Shown here: piece after piece, positions 9,065 to 20,400 of the stretch
Layout: every line of letters begins with the position of its first letter
Numbering within the stretch: the stretch's first letter is position 1
Assembly: GCF_014652415.1 (NCBI RefSeq)
Contig: NZ_BMYT01000001.1
Location: forward strand, 124,001 to 188,000
Reading direction: 5' to 3'
DNA length: 64,000 nt
Source of the DNA: Affinundibacterium macrobrachii
Lineage (GTDB): Bacteria > Pseudomonadota > Gammaproteobacteria > Burkholderiales > Burkholderiaceae_D
Made by a program: the position numbers and the translations under genes
Notes under the pieces: generated by a model
The model's input: the letters and a program-made list of their open reading frames with translations, nothing else
The model's database searches: none
Told to the model about the DNA's origin: nothing

Positions 9065-11065
9065 CTAATTCGCTGCTTCTAAAAACTCCTGCTGTTCCAA
9101 CCAATCCGCCTCCAATTGATCTAGCTCTTTGACCACATAGGCTTGATCCAATAGGAGATTTTTTAACTTCTCTTTGTTGACGTCGTCGTAAATTGCACTA
9201 TCTTCGAGTTGCTTGCTGTAGTCTTCTTTTTTGAGATTGAGTTTAGCCATTTGCTCTTCTAAGCGTTTAATGCGCGCCTCGATTGGTTTGCGTAGCGCTG
9301 CAATCCGTTGACGTTCTTCGGCATCTCGACGCTTGCGTTCTTTGTCATCAATAGGTGCGCTCGGTACTGGCTGCGTTTGCGGTAGTGCGCTTGCTTTTTC
9401 TTTTGACTTGCTTGGCAATGCAGTTGGGTTCGCTGCTGCAGCTGCTTGTTCTAATTTGGTTTTATACAGCCAATCTTTGTAGTCGTCTAAGTCTCCATCG
9501 AATGGTAAGAGCTTGCCGTCGGCAACAATAATAAATTGGTCGGTCGTGGCACGTAATAGATGACGATCATGTGAGACCACCACCAAGGTTCCTTCGAATT
9601 GAGCGAGCGCCTCGGTCAATGCTTCACGCGTTTCTAAATCTAAATGGTTGGTCGGTTCATCGAGTAATAACAGGTTAGGGCGCTGCCAAACGATCATCGC
9701 CAATGCTAAGCGTGCTTTTTCTCCGCCTGAAAATGGCGCGATTGGGCTGGTGACCATGGTTCCTGGGAAATTGAATCCACCCAAAAAATTACGCAATTCT
9801 TGCTCGCGTACATCGGGTGCAATATGTGCCAAATGCCACAATGGCGATTCGTCATGTCGCAACATTTCTACTTGATGCTGGGCGAAGTAGCCTATCGATA
9901 AACCTTTGCCCGTCGTAATCGACCCTTTGAGTGGCGCTAGCTCACCGACGATGGTTTTGATGAGCGTTGATTTACCCGCACCGTTGATTCCAAGTAGACC
10001 AATGCGCTGACCGATTTGCAGCGAAAATTTCACGTCGCCGACAATTTTCTTTTCGGTAAAACTGTGATCAGTTTGTGACTCCAGTCGATAACCACAATCG
10101 ACATCGTCCATCACTAACATAGGATTCGGTGCGCTTAAAGGCTCGCGGAATTCAAATGAAAATTCAGCCGCTGCACGCAATGGTGCCAGTTCTTCCATTT
10201 TTTCCAATGCTTTGATACGGCTTTGCGCTTGTTTTGCTTTTGATGCTTTAGCCGCAAAACGATCAATAAACGATTGCAGATGTGCGCGTTTGCGATTTTG
10301 TTTTTCAATTGAACTCTGCGCTAGAATCAATTGCGCGGCACGTTGACGTTCAAACGCAGAGTAGTTACCTGAATAGCGTTTTAGTTGGCGTTCATCGATA
10401 TGCACGACGACGTTGACAACACCGTCTAAGAAGTCTCTATCATGCGAGATGATGATCAAGGTTCCTTCGTAACGTTTCAGCCAATCTTCTAGCCAGATAA
10501 TGGCATCCAAATCCAAATGGTTGGTTGGTTCATCGAGTAGCAGCAAATCAGATTTGCACATCAAAGCTTGTGCTAGATTCAAACGCATGCGCCAACCACC
10601 GGAGAAGCTCGCTACCGATTGTTCCATTTGTTCCAGTGTAAAACCTAAGCCCAGTAATAATTGTTCGCCACGTGAGCGTACCGTGTAGGCGTCTGCATCA
10701 GCTAAGGCACCATATACCTCACCAATCGCGATGCCATTATCGTGTGATTCTGGTTGTGCTTCCAGCTCTGCTAATTGTGCTTCTAATTTTCGTAGTGTGA
10801 CATCGCCGTCAATCGCGTAATCAATCGCGCTGCGTTCGAGTGGTGGCGTCTCTTGTGCGACATGTGCCAATTGCCATTTGGCTGGAAATTCTATGCTGCC
10901 TTGGTCTGGGTGTAATTCGCCTCGAAGCATCGCAAACAGGCTGGATTTACCTGCGCCATTGGAACCAATCAAGCCGATCTTGTCGCCAGGATTGAGTGTG
11001 ACATCGACGCTGTCAAAAAGTGGCTTGGTACCGCGGGCGAGGATGACCTGTTGAAGACGTATCAT
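9065..11065 (-). CDS. yheS: ABC-F family ATPase, YheS-like
   Basis: 666 residues with two ABC ATPase domains and no membrane segments, the ABC-F layout of ribosome-associated translation factors. Domain 1 has Walker A GSNGAGKSS (about 34-42), signature FSGGWRMRL and LLLLDEPTNHLD. Domain 2 has GINGAGKST, signature FSGGEKARL and a second LLLLDEPTNHLD. The interdomain linker (about 240-310, rich in Lys/Arg/Gln) corresponds to the P-site tRNA-interaction motif. A C-terminal charged coiled coil (about 570-660, RIKRLEEQMAKLN...) completes the protein. The N-terminal sequence and length fit YheS better than Uup or EttA. Role inferred: resolving stalled ribosomes. Confidence 0.88.
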   Translation of the reverse strand: MIRLQQVILARGTKPLFDSVDVTLNPGDKIGLIGSNGAGKSSLFAMLRGELHPDQGSIEFPAKWQLAHVAQETPPLERSAIDYAIDGDVTLRKLEAQLAELEAQPESHDNGIAIGEVYGALADADAYTVRSRGEQLLLGLGFTLEQMEQSVASFSGGWRMRLNLAQALMCKSDLLLLDEPTNHLDLDAIIWLEDWLKRYEGTLIIISHDRDFLDGVVNVVVHIDERQLKRYSGNYSAFERQRAAQLILAQSSIEKQNRKRAHLQSFIDRFAAKASKAKQAQSRIKALEKMEELAPLRAAAEFSFEFREPLSAPNPMLVMDDVDCGYRLESQTDHSFTEKKIVGDVKFSLQIGQRIGLLGINGAGKSTLIKTIVGELAPLKGSITTGKGLSIGYFAQHQVEMLRHDESPLWHLAHIAPDVREQELRNFLGGFNFPGTMVTSPIAPFSGGEKARLALAMIVWQRPNLLLLDEPTNHLDLETREALTEALAQFEGTLVVVSHDRHLLRATTDQFIIVADGKLLPFDGDLDDYKDWLYKTKLEQAAAAANPTALPSKSKEKASALPQTQPVPSAPIDDKERKRRDAEERQRIAALRKPIEARIKRLEEQMAKLNLKKEDYSKQLEDSAIYDDVNKEKLKNLLLDQAYVVKELDQLEADWLEQQEFLEAAN

Positions 11066-11100
11066 AAATAACTAACAAATAGAAAAGCGTAGCGAACTAC

Positions 11101-11142
11101 AAAAATAAAAATGCTCAAAACGCTTTATCAAACGTTTTGAGC
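11101..11142 (-). terminator. Intrinsic terminator of the dapE-prmB transcript
   Basis: Read on the minus strand, GCTCAAAACG pairs with CGTTTTGAGC (10-bp stem, arms at 11133-11142 and 11113-11122, 10-nt loop), followed by ATTTTTATTTTT. It lies 26 bases after the prmB stop and before the ABC-F gene. Confidence 0.75.
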
Positions 11143-11168
11143 GATAAGGCAAAGAGCAAGAACAGTGC

Positions 11169-12071
11169 TTAACTAGCGTCTTGTAATTGTTCTGCGGTGA
11201 GCAGGAAAACCATATCATCACCTGCGCTGGTCGATAGCCAAGTTAAACCATATTCAGCGAATGCTTCTTCGGCGAACACACGTTCATTGCCAATCTCGAC
11301 CATTAAAATACCATTTGGCTTGAGTCGTGATGCTGCGCCCGCCACGATTTTGCGCACTAAATCCATACCATCGTCACCGCCGGCTAGAGCGATTTGTGGT
11401 TCATGTAAATACTCTTTGGGCAGTTTGCTCATTGAATGTGAGTTCACATACGGTGGATTGGTAATGATCATGTCGTATAGCTTGTCTGGGACATTGGTGT
11501 ACAAGTCAGATTCAATCAAGGTAATACGATCTTCTAATTCATAAGTGGCGACATTTTTAGCTGCGACTGCCAATGCATCTTTAGAAATATCCACCGTATC
11601 AACATGTGCATTTTCAAAAGCGTCCGCCAACATGATAGGCAAGCAACCAGATCCAGTGCAAAGCTCTAGAATGTCGGTGACTTCTTCGGGATCTTGTACC
11701 CAAGGTGTAAAGCGCTCAGGAATTAATTCTGCGATAAATGAGCGTGGCACAATCACGCGCTCATCAACATAAAAGTTATAAGTGCCTAGCCAAGCTTCAT
11801 TCGTAATATATGATGCCGGAATACGATCTGACGCACGACGCTCAATGACAGCGATTGCAGCATCAATTTCGTGTGGTAATAGGCGTGCATCCAAGAACGG
11901 TTCAATTTTATCGAGCGGTAACTTTAATGTGTGCAGCAATAAATAAGCGGCTTCATCCAAAGCATTGGCACTGCCATGTCCAAAAAAAAGTTGTGCTGTG
12001 TTAAAGCGCGTTACTGCGTAGCGCAATAGGTCTCGCAGTGTTTGGAACGGGAGCGTATTTGCATTCGTCAT
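11169..12071 (-). CDS. prmB: Ribosomal protein L3 N5-glutamine methyltransferase
   Basis: PrmB methylates a glutamine side chain of ribosomal protein uL3, a late assembly modification. The 300-residue protein has an N-terminal helical substrate domain (about 1-100). A class I SAM-binding domain follows, with motif I ELCTGSGC (about 136-143) and the catalytic NPPY (about 205-208) characteristic of amide-N methyltransferases. The segment after NPPY (VNSHSMSKLPKEYLHEP) is PrmB-specific rather than PrmC-like. It lies 7 bp downstream of dapE on the same strand, so the two are presumably co-transcribed, and it ends in a terminator. Confidence 0.94.
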   Translation of the reverse strand: MTNANTLPFQTLRDLLRYAVTRFNTAQLFFGHGSANALDEAAYLLLHTLKLPLDKIEPFLDARLLPHEIDAAIAVIERRASDRIPASYITNEAWLGTYNFYVDERVIVPRSFIAELIPERFTPWVQDPEEVTDILELCTGSGCLPIMLADAFENAHVDTVDISKDALAVAAKNVATYELEDRITLIESDLYTNVPDKLYDMIITNPPYVNSHSMSKLPKEYLHEPQIALAGGDDGMDLVRKIVAGAASRLKPNGILMVEIGNERVFAEEAFAEYGLTWLSTSAGDDMVFLLTAEQLQDAS

Positions 12072-12078
12072 AGCATTC

Positions 12079-13215
<1,137 letters not shown>

Positions 13216-13596
13216 TTACTTTTCAAAAAAAATGGAAGAATAGAGTTGATCGTTGAAGCCAACACCAACATAGTCGAGCTGATCGTCGCCGATTTGTAAT
13301 ACTGGACGCTTGATCAAGGACGGATTTGCTAAGACTAAATTCATCGCGCCAGCTGGTGTTTCTGCCTCATTTTTTTGTGCATCGGATAGTGCGCGCCAGC
13401 TTGTTCCTTTACGATTGATCAGCGTTTCAAAGTTTATTTTCTTTAACCAAATATCGACTTGCGCAGCGCTCAATCCGTCTTTTTTGAAATTATGAAATTC
13501 AAACGGGATCGATTGTTGTTCTAGCCAAGTGCGTGCCTTTTTGACCGTATCGCAGTTAGGAATTCCAAATAAGGTGATGCTTGAAGATCGGTTCAT
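13216..13596 (-). CDS. ArsC/Spx-family thioredoxin-fold protein (YffB-like)
   Basis: 126 residues with a thioredoxin-like fold typical of the ArsC/Spx family: start ITLFGIPNCDTVKKARTWL with a single N-terminal cysteine (no CXXC), RKGTSW in the middle and NPSLIKRPVL near the end. The single-cysteine NCDTVKKA signature matches E. coli YffB, which is often found next to dapE (established gene order). Function is unsettled; glutathione-dependent thiol chemistry has been suggested for the family. It follows the PilU-type gene after a single base and sits 6 bp before dapE, so it is inside an operon. Confidence 0.85.
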   Translation of the reverse strand: MNRSSSITLFGIPNCDTVKKARTWLEQQSIPFEFHNFKKDGLSAAQVDIWLKKINFETLINRKGTSWRALSDAQKNEAETPAGAMNLVLANPSLIKRPVLQIGDDQLDYVGVGFNDQLYSSIFFEK

Positions 13597-13597
13597 A

Positions 13598-14743
13598 TTA
13601 CATATTTAAATTAAATTCAGTAAAGGTCGCTTCTGTGTGGCGTTCGGGCTCAGGCTCGGCTTCGGCCGCTGCTTTTTGGGCTAATGCAGCGTCATTGTTG
13701 AGTAACCATAAAAGATTGTTCGCAGAATCCGCATTCGCGAGACCTTCTTCTTGGGTAATTAAGCCGTCTTTAATCAATTGCAGTAAGGCGCGTTCAAAGG
13801 TTTGTGAGCCCGGTGCCAAGCTCTTTTCAATCGCTTCTTTAATTTGGAAAATATTTCCTTGCTCGATCAATTCGGCGACATAGCGCGTGTTGAGCATAAT
13901 TTCAACAGCTGGACAGCGACCACCGTCTACCGCTTTAATTAATCGCTGTGAAATCACTGCTTTGATTGCAGAAGCCAAGTCGAGTAAAAGCGCGCTACGA
14001 TTCTCAATTGGGAAGAAGCTGATGATACGATTTAAAGCTTGGTAACTATTATTCGCGTGTAATGTGGCGACCACTAAATGCCCAGATTGTGCGTAAGCGA
14101 TCGCTGCCATCATCGTTTCTAAATCACGGATTTCGCCAATCAAAATGACATCAGGTGCTTGACGTAAGGAGTTGCGTAATGCCGTCTTCAAACTGTCTGC
14201 ATCCGTGCCAACTTCACGCTGATTCACAATAGATTTTTTGCTTCTAAACAAATACTCGATTGGATCTTCGATCGTCAATATATGACCAGTTTTGGTCTCA
14301 TTTCGATAATCAAGCATAGAAGCAATCGAAGTCGATTTTCCTGAACCTGTCGCACCGACCACTAGAATTAATCCACGCTTTTCCATGATTAATTCAGATA
14401 AAACTGGTGGTAGGTGCAGCGATGAAATGGCAGGGATATTGCCAGGGACAAAACGGAACACCGCTGAGGTCGATCCACGTTGTCTAAACGCAGACAAGCG
14501 GAATCGACCAACGCCAGCCATGCCGATACCCACATTGAGTTCGTTTTCGCGTTTGTATTGCGCTATTTGTTCGGCAGATAAAACTTCACCAAGCAAAGCC
14601 AAAATATTATCTTCATCCATCTTCTGTTGATTGATGGGAAGCAGATTTCCATTGATTTTTAAATGTATCGGCGAGTTGATGGCGAAGAACATATCGGAAG
14701 CGTTCTTGTCCTTCATCAACTGAAACAATCGATCCATTGCCAT
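13598..14743 (-). CDS. pilU: Type IV pilus retraction ATPase, PilU type
   Basis: A 381-residue secretion-superfamily ATPase of the PilT/PilU group that powers pilus retraction at the inner membrane. Visible: N-terminal domain, Walker A VGATGSGKST (about 130-139), Asp box region ILTIEDPIEYL, Walker B with DVILIGEIRD (about 205-214), and His box SGHLVVATLHANNS. The length and the extended C-terminal tail (EEGLANADSANNLLWLLNND...) favour PilU over the shorter PilT. No pilT or other pilus gene is adjacent; the gene lies between dapD and the Spx-like gene, all on the minus strand. An 87-bp gap to dapD could hold its own promoter. Confidence 0.88.
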   Translation of the reverse strand: MAMDRLFQLMKDKNASDMFFAINSPIHLKINGNLLPINQQKMDEDNILALLGEVLSAEQIAQYKRENELNVGIGMAGVGRFRLSAFRQRGSTSAVFRFVPGNIPAISSLHLPPVLSELIMEKRGLILVVGATGSGKSTSIASMLDYRNETKTGHILTIEDPIEYLFRSKKSIVNQREVGTDADSLKTALRNSLRQAPDVILIGEIRDLETMMAAIAYAQSGHLVVATLHANNSYQALNRIISFFPIENRSALLLDLASAIKAVISQRLIKAVDGGRCPAVEIMLNTRYVAELIEQGNIFQIKEAIEKSLAPGSQTFERALLQLIKDGLITQEEGLANADSANNLLWLLNNDAALAQKAAAEAEPEPERHTEATFTEFNLNM

Positions 14744-14830
14744 GATAATTCCTCTACGAAAATAAAAAGGATGAAACCTGAACTTTTAATACAATGACTT
14801 CGCGTTGGCTAAGGTGCTTGAATTGGCGAA

Positions 14831-15658
14831 TTAAGCGCCGCGCAATAATTCGTTGATGCTGGTTTTTGATCGCGTTTGTGCATCGACACGTTTTACGATC
14901 ACAGCGCAATACAAACTATATTTACCACAAGCAGATGGCAAATTACCAGAGACAACGACCGAGCCTGCTGGGATACGACCATAACTAACTTCGCCTGTTG
15001 CACGATCATAAATTTTGGTTGATTGACCAATATACACGCCCATCGAGATTACCGAATTCTCTTCAACGATCACTCCTTCGACTACTTCAGAGCGCGCACC
15101 GATAAAACAATTGTCTTCGATGATGGTTGGATTGGCTTGCATAGGTTCAAGCACGCCACCGATGCCTACGCCACCAGATAAATGCACATTTTTTCCAATT
15201 TGCGCGCAAGAACCAACGGTGGCCCAAGTATCAACCATAGCGCCTTCATCGACATAGGCGCCAATGTTGACGTAGGAAGGCATTAACACAACATTTTTGC
15301 CGATAAAACTACCACGACGTGCGACTGCAGGTGGTACCACGCGGAAGCCGCCTTTTGCAAAATCTTCTGCCGTATAGTTTGCAAATTTTGTAGGAACTTT
15401 ATCGAAAAATTGCATGTGATCGCCAGATGGCATGACGATGTTATCTTCGAGGCGGAAAGACAATAACACGGCTTTCTTTACCCATTGATTGACTTGCCAT
15501 GCGCCATCTAATTTCTGCGCTACACGCAAACTGCCGGAGTCGAGTTGTTCGAGCACATGCGCAACTGCTTCACGTAATTCTGTTGGTGCATTCTTAGGTG
15601 AAAAATTTGCACGGTCTTCCCAAGCTTGATCGATGATGTTTTGTAATTGCTGTGTCAT
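14831..15658 (-). CDS. dapD: 2,3,4,5-tetrahydropyridine-2,6-dicarboxylate N-succinyltransferase
   Basis: Catalyses the first committed step of the succinylase lysine pathway, transferring succinyl from succinyl-CoA to tetrahydrodipicolinate. 275 residues, the family length. An N-terminal helical domain (about 1-100) is followed by a left-handed parallel beta-helix built of hexapeptide repeats (about 108-210: [46 protein letters not shown]). The C-terminus is the usual [12 protein letters not shown] tail. Product order with dapC (upstream) and dapE (downstream) on the same strand covers successive pathway steps. Confidence 0.97.
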   Translation of the reverse strand: MTQQLQNIIDQAWEDRANFSPKNAPTELREAVAHVLEQLDSGSLRVAQKLDGAWQVNQWVKKAVLLSFRLEDNIVMPSGDHMQFFDKVPTKFANYTAEDFAKGGFRVVPPAVARRGSFIGKNVVLMPSYVNIGAYVDEGAMVDTWATVGSCAQIGKNVHLSGGVGIGGVLEPMQANPTIIEDNCFIGARSEVVEGVIVEENSVISMGVYIGQSTKIYDRATGEVSYGRIPAGSVVVSGNLPSACGKYSLYCAVIVKRVDAQTRSKTSINELLRGA

Positions 15659-15795
15659 GAGATTGTCGATTAAAAGTAAAAAATTGAAAGTGATTTTTGA
15701 GAGCGATTTATGAGAACTTGTGCGCTAATAAGGAACAGTTATTTAGATTGTTCCATTTATCTGCACGGCTATGTATTTCTATGTATTTGCTTACA

Positions 15796-17034
15796 TTAGT
15801 TCATCAGTTGTTTCGTGAAGCTAGCGATTCTTTGCGCAGCCTCCATGCATTCTTCAACTTCCGCCACTAATGCCATGCGTATCCTTCGGCTACCAGGGTT
15901 AATTCCATGTGCTTCTCGTGCCAGAAAACTACCTGGTAAAACTGTGACATTATAGTCTCGGTAAAGACCTTGGGCGAACTCTGTGTCAGAGATTTGAATG
16001 TATTTGTCGACGCGAGCCCATAGGTAAAATGCGGCGTCAGGAAGTGCTACGTCAAGCACTTCCTGTAGTACTGGGGTAACTTGAGAAAATTTCTTGATAT
16101 ACAGCGCGCGATTATCTATGACGTGTTGTTCGTCATTCCACGCCGCAATCGATGCCGCTTGGATACTTGGTGACATCGCTCCACCGTGGTAGGTACGATA
16201 AAGTAAAAATTGCTTAATAATTTTTGCGTCACCAGCCACAAACCCTGAGCGCATGCCAGGCACATTTGAGCGTTTAGACAAACTGGAAAGTGTAATGAGT
16301 CGTGGATAGTCATTACGTCCCAACGCACGTGCGGCAGCTAGGCTGCCAAGTGGTGCTGTGTCGCCGAAATAAATTTCTGAATAACATTCATCTGCTGCAA
16401 TTACGAAATTGTAGCGATTAGATAACTCGAACAATTCTTCCCAATCGTCGAGAGTCAGTACGGCGCCAGTTGGATTTCCTGGCGAGCACACGTAGAGCAG
16501 CTGTGTACGTTGCCAAATCGAATCAGGCACTTGGCTAAAATCAGGCGCAAAATTTTTCGCAGGATTAGCATTTGCAAAATAGGGTTCTGCACCAGCGAGG
16601 TAGGCTGCTCCTTCGTATATTTGATAGAAGGGATTCGGGCACATCACAATTGGCTTGCCTAAATTACCTAAAGCATTTTGCTGCGGATTAATTACGGCTT
16701 GTGCAAGTGAGAACAAGGCTTCACGAGAACCATTAACCGGCAAAATCTGGGTCATTGGATCGAGCGCTGGAATCGCGTAGCGCTTAGCTAACCAATTACT
16801 AATGGATGCGCGTAAATTGTCGCTGCCATTGGTAGATGGATAATTGGCGAGTCCGTTCAAATTGGCAACTAGTGCATCCTTGATTAACTGGGGTGTTGCA
16901 TGTTTAGGTTCACCGAGTCCCAAGCTAATCGGTTTATAGCTAGGATTGGGAGTAATGCCGGCAAATAGCTGTCTTAGTTTTTCAAAAGGATATGCTTGTA
17001 GTTTTTCTAAATTGGGATTCACGGGGAAATTCAC
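15796..17034 (-). CDS. dapC: Succinyldiaminopimelate transaminase
   Basis: A PLP-dependent class I/II aminotransferase of 412 residues that converts N-succinyl-L-2-amino-6-ketopimelate to N-succinyl-LL-diaminopimelate. Motifs: NGSREALFSLAQAV, CSPGNPTGAVL, AADECYSEIYF (PLP-phenol Asp/Tyr), and the Schiff-base lysine in TLSSLSKRSNVPGMRSGF (about 235-252). The beta-proteobacterial DapC type is favoured over general aspartate aminotransferases because the gene lies next to dapD and dapE and the N-terminus reads NPNLEKLQAYPFEKL, typical of DapC. Usual family length is about 400. Confidence 0.92.
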   Translation of the reverse strand: MNFPVNPNLEKLQAYPFEKLRQLFAGITPNPSYKPISLGLGEPKHATPQLIKDALVANLNGLANYPSTNGSDNLRASISNWLAKRYAIPALDPMTQILPVNGSREALFSLAQAVINPQQNALGNLGKPIVMCPNPFYQIYEGAAYLAGAEPYFANANPAKNFAPDFSQVPDSIWQRTQLLYVCSPGNPTGAVLTLDDWEELFELSNRYNFVIAADECYSEIYFGDTAPLGSLAAARALGRNDYPRLITLSSLSKRSNVPGMRSGFVAGDAKIIKQFLLYRTYHGGAMSPSIQAASIAAWNDEQHVIDNRALYIKKFSQVTPVLQEVLDVALPDAAFYLWARVDKYIQISDTEFAQGLYRDYNVTVLPGSFLAREAHGINPGSRRIRMALVAEVEECMEAAQRIASFTKQLMN

Positions 17035-17280
17035 TTAAAAATTACGAATAAAAAATCTGAAAAGAAAACAGCTGCTCTGATGCAGAACTTGCACACAAAA
17101 TCGTATGAAACAAGCCAACGCGGTTTCTGAAAAATCTGCTAGCTACGTATTATAGCTGTGCTTGCACTTAATTCTATGCACGGATTCAAGAAGCATCGCC
17201 ATTTCTGTCATAAAACTGTGGAGACTTAGGATTTTTAGCATCGTTTGCTAATCAAAATCTGTAAAACTTGGCATCGTGAA

Positions 17281-17289
17281 TGTTATGAT
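17281..17289 (+). promoter_or_regulatory. Extended -10 element upstream of smc
   Basis: TGTTATGAT fits the extended -10 form TGnTATnnT. No good -35 is found at the right distance, as is common for extended -10 promoters. Transcription would begin around 17296 and include the mini-ORF at 17328. Confidence 0.35.
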
Positions 17290-17327
17290 GTGCGGTCTTA
17301 CTTGTCCGAACTGCAAGGAGATAGGTA

Positions 17328-17366
17328 ATGAGAGGATGTACTTTTATTGCGTTTTTGCAAAAATAA
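17328..17366 (+). CDS. Possible 12-residue leader peptide upstream of smc
   Basis: ATG followed by eleven sense codons and TAA, encoding MRGCTFIAFLQK. A perfect AAGGAG (17315-17320) sits 7 bases before the ATG, far better than the initiation context of smc itself. No homologue is recognised and a 12-codon ORF can occur by chance. The main argument for translation is the ribosome-binding site. Confidence 0.3.
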   Translation: MRGCTFIAFLQK

Positions 17367-17441
17367 AAGATCTTTTGGTAGCGAATCTGAAGCCGATAAA
17401 GTTTGTGTATTTTGGTCTAAAAATCGATAAATAAAAATAAC

Positions 17442-20400
17442 GTGCGCTTAACTTCTATTAAATTAGCGGGATTTAAATCCTTCGTTGAACCTACCCATTT
17501 TCAAGTTCCTGGCCAACTCGTTGGGGTGGTTGGTCCAAATGGTTGCGGCAAGTCGAATATTATCGATGCCGTGCGCTGGGTCTTGGGTGAGTCTAAAGCA
17601 TCAGAATTGCGTGGAGAATCCATGCAAGACGTCATTTTTAATGGCTCGACTCATCGTAAACCTGCTGGACGTTCCTCAGTAGAATTAGTCTTTGATAATA
17701 GCCTAGGAAAAGCCGCTGGTCAGTGGAGTCAATACGGCGAAATAGCCGTCAAGCGGACTTTGACGCGCGACGGTACTTCGACTTATTACATCAATGGTCA
17801 ACCTGTTCGCCGTCGTGATATTCAGGATATTTTTCTTGGTACTGGGTTAGGGCCACGCGCATACGCGATTATTGGTCAGGGCATGATTTCTCGCATTATT
17901 GAATCACGTCCAGAAGAATTGCGTGTGTTTTTAGAAGAAGCGGCTGGTGTTTCGCGATACAAGGAGCGTCGCCGTGAGACAGAAAATCGAATTCACGACA
18001 CGCATGAGAATTTAGTGCGTGTCGAAGACATTCTGCGCGAATTGAATAACAATTTAGAAAAATTAGAAGCGCAGGCTGTTGTCGCCAATAAGTATCATGC
18101 TTTGCAAGCCGATCAAGAAGAAAAACAAAAACTCTTGTGGATGCTGCGCAAGCGAGAAGCCGCAACAGAACAGAAAAAGTATTTTGCTGAAATCGAAAAA
18201 TGCCAGCTTGATTTGGAAGAGCAAACGGCTAAATTGCGTCATGTCGAGTTAGAACTTGAGCAAATGCGACAAGCTCACTATGCAGTGGGCGATAAGATGC
18301 ATCAGGCGCAAGGGAATTTGTATCAAACCAATGCAGAAATTGGTAGTTTAGAAGCGCAAATTAAGTTTGTGATTGAATCTCGTGCGCGCTTGCAATCGCA
18401 AATTAATTCTTTATCTGCGCAACGCGATCAATGGCAGCGTCAAGGTCAACAATTTCAAGACGATCTGGCCGATGCTGAGATGCATGTTGAAGAGTTGGCG
18501 ATGCGCAGTGAACAGGCGCAAGAGTCTGTAGCACAGCAGAATGAAAAAATTCCCGCACTTGAGCAAAGCTGGCGTGACGCACAATTAAAAGCGACCGAGT
18601 CGCGCGCCAAAATCATGCAAATGCAACAGCAGATCGAGTTGGAATCTGCACATCAGCGTAATGCGTCGAATATTTTGAACACCTTAGCAGTACGACGTGA
18701 GCGCTTAAATCAAGAGAAGCAAGGTTTGGTGGTTCCTGATTCTTCGCATTTGCAAAATCTCTCCCTGCAGTTGGAAGAAAAAAAACAAATGTTGGAAGAA
18801 GCAACTTTCCAATTAGAAGAAGCGCAAGCTGGCTTGCCGCAACTAGAAGAAGCGCGTCGTTCCGCACAAGAGCAAGTTAATCAAGACACAGCGCATTCGG
18901 CGCAGCTTGACGCAAAGTTGGCGGCACTGAAATCCTTGCAAGAAAAAGTCGAAAGCCAAGGTAAAGTACAACCATGGCTAGCGAAGCACGAGCTGGAAAA
19001 ATTGCCGAAGCTATGGCAAAAAGTGCAGATAGAAAATGGCTGGCAGACCGCGCTGGAGTCGATTTTGCGTGAGCGCACCTCCGCTTTAGAAATGTCAAAT
19101 TTAGAGTGGGCAAAAGCGTTTTTCAGTGATGCGCCTCCGGCAAAATTGGCGCTCTATTCACCACAAGTGCTTGCTCCTGTGACGATGGTTGAGGGATTAA
19201 AACCCTTGTTTAACTTGTTGCAATTGAATGATGCGGGTGTGCGTAGTGTGATGCAAGATTGGCTGCACAATGTATTTGTCGCACCTGACGCGCCCACCGC
19301 ATTTGCGGAGAGATTAAAGTTGCCTGCAGGTGGATGCTTTATCACCAAAGAAGGTCATATTATCAGCGCCAATAGTGTGCGATTTTATGCGGCAGATTCT
19401 GAGCAAGATGGCGTACTGGCGCGTCAACAAGAGATCGAAAATATAAGCAAACAGGCACGCGCTCAACATTTACTAGCGGACGAAGGTAAAACGCGTGCGG
19501 TTCGTGCTGAAGCAGCGCTGAGTCAGGCTACACATAGCTTGCAAGAATTGCGAGTTCGTGTAGCAGGATTGACGCAAGCAGTGCATGGTTTGCAGATTGA
19601 GTACATGAAGTTGGCTGAAGTGCAGGAACGCTTTAATCAGCGTAGCACGCAAATTGCATCTGATTTAGCGGAGATTGCGGAGCAAGAACAAGAGCAACAG
19701 ACTGCGCGCGCAGAGTCAGAAGCGAAATTTGAAGAGCTTGATATCGCTCTTGCTGAAATGCAGGAAACGCATGAAGATGGACAGACTGCTTTCCTTGAAA
19801 AAGAACAGCATTTGAACGACGCGCGTGCACGTCTACGTGATTTGGAATTGGCTGCGCAAGAAGCCAGTTTCGCGGAGAAAACGCATCGCGTCAAAATGGA
19901 AGAGTTGCGACGAAATATTGCAACCGCGTTAGAGCAATCTTCGCAGTTGTTCGCCAATATGCAGCAAGGCCAGCTTGAGTTAGAAAGCATGGATGAACAA
20001 ACTGCTCACGCAGGTTTGCAAACCTTGTTGGAAAAACGTAGTGATCAAGAACGCGTATTGGCAGATGCCCGCCATGAGCTTGATCAGTTGACGCAAAAAT
20101 TGCGTCACGCAGAAGAGTCGAAGATGCAAGTTGAACGCAGTTTGCAACCGCAGCGTGATCGGATCGTTGAGTTGCAGCTGAAAGAGCAAGCCGCGCGTTT
20201 GAATCAAGAACAATATGAAGAGCAACTACGTAATTTCGAAGTTGATGAAGCTGCGCTCGAAGAAAAATTACATGATGATTTGAAACCGTCCTATTTGCAG
20301 GGCGAGGTAACACGTTTGACTAATGCGATCGCCGCTTTGGGTGCGGTGAATTTGGCGGCACTTGATGAATTGGCACAAGCAACAGAACGTAAGACCTTCC

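Larger units (their letters stand above)
17035..17441. other. Divergent dapC/smc intergenic region
   Basis: 407 bp. It contains an extended -10 element (17281-17289) reading toward smc and a 12-codon ORF with a perfect AAGGAG ribosome-binding site (17328-17366). No clear promoter for dapC was identified. The 75 bases between the mini-ORF and the smc GTG are AT-rich and lack any Shine-Dalgarno for smc itself. Confidence 0.45.

Noticed and set aside
19891..20313. 140-codon minus-strand open frame opposite smc
   Set aside because: Antisense to the coiled-coil coding region; no ribosome-binding site or domain.
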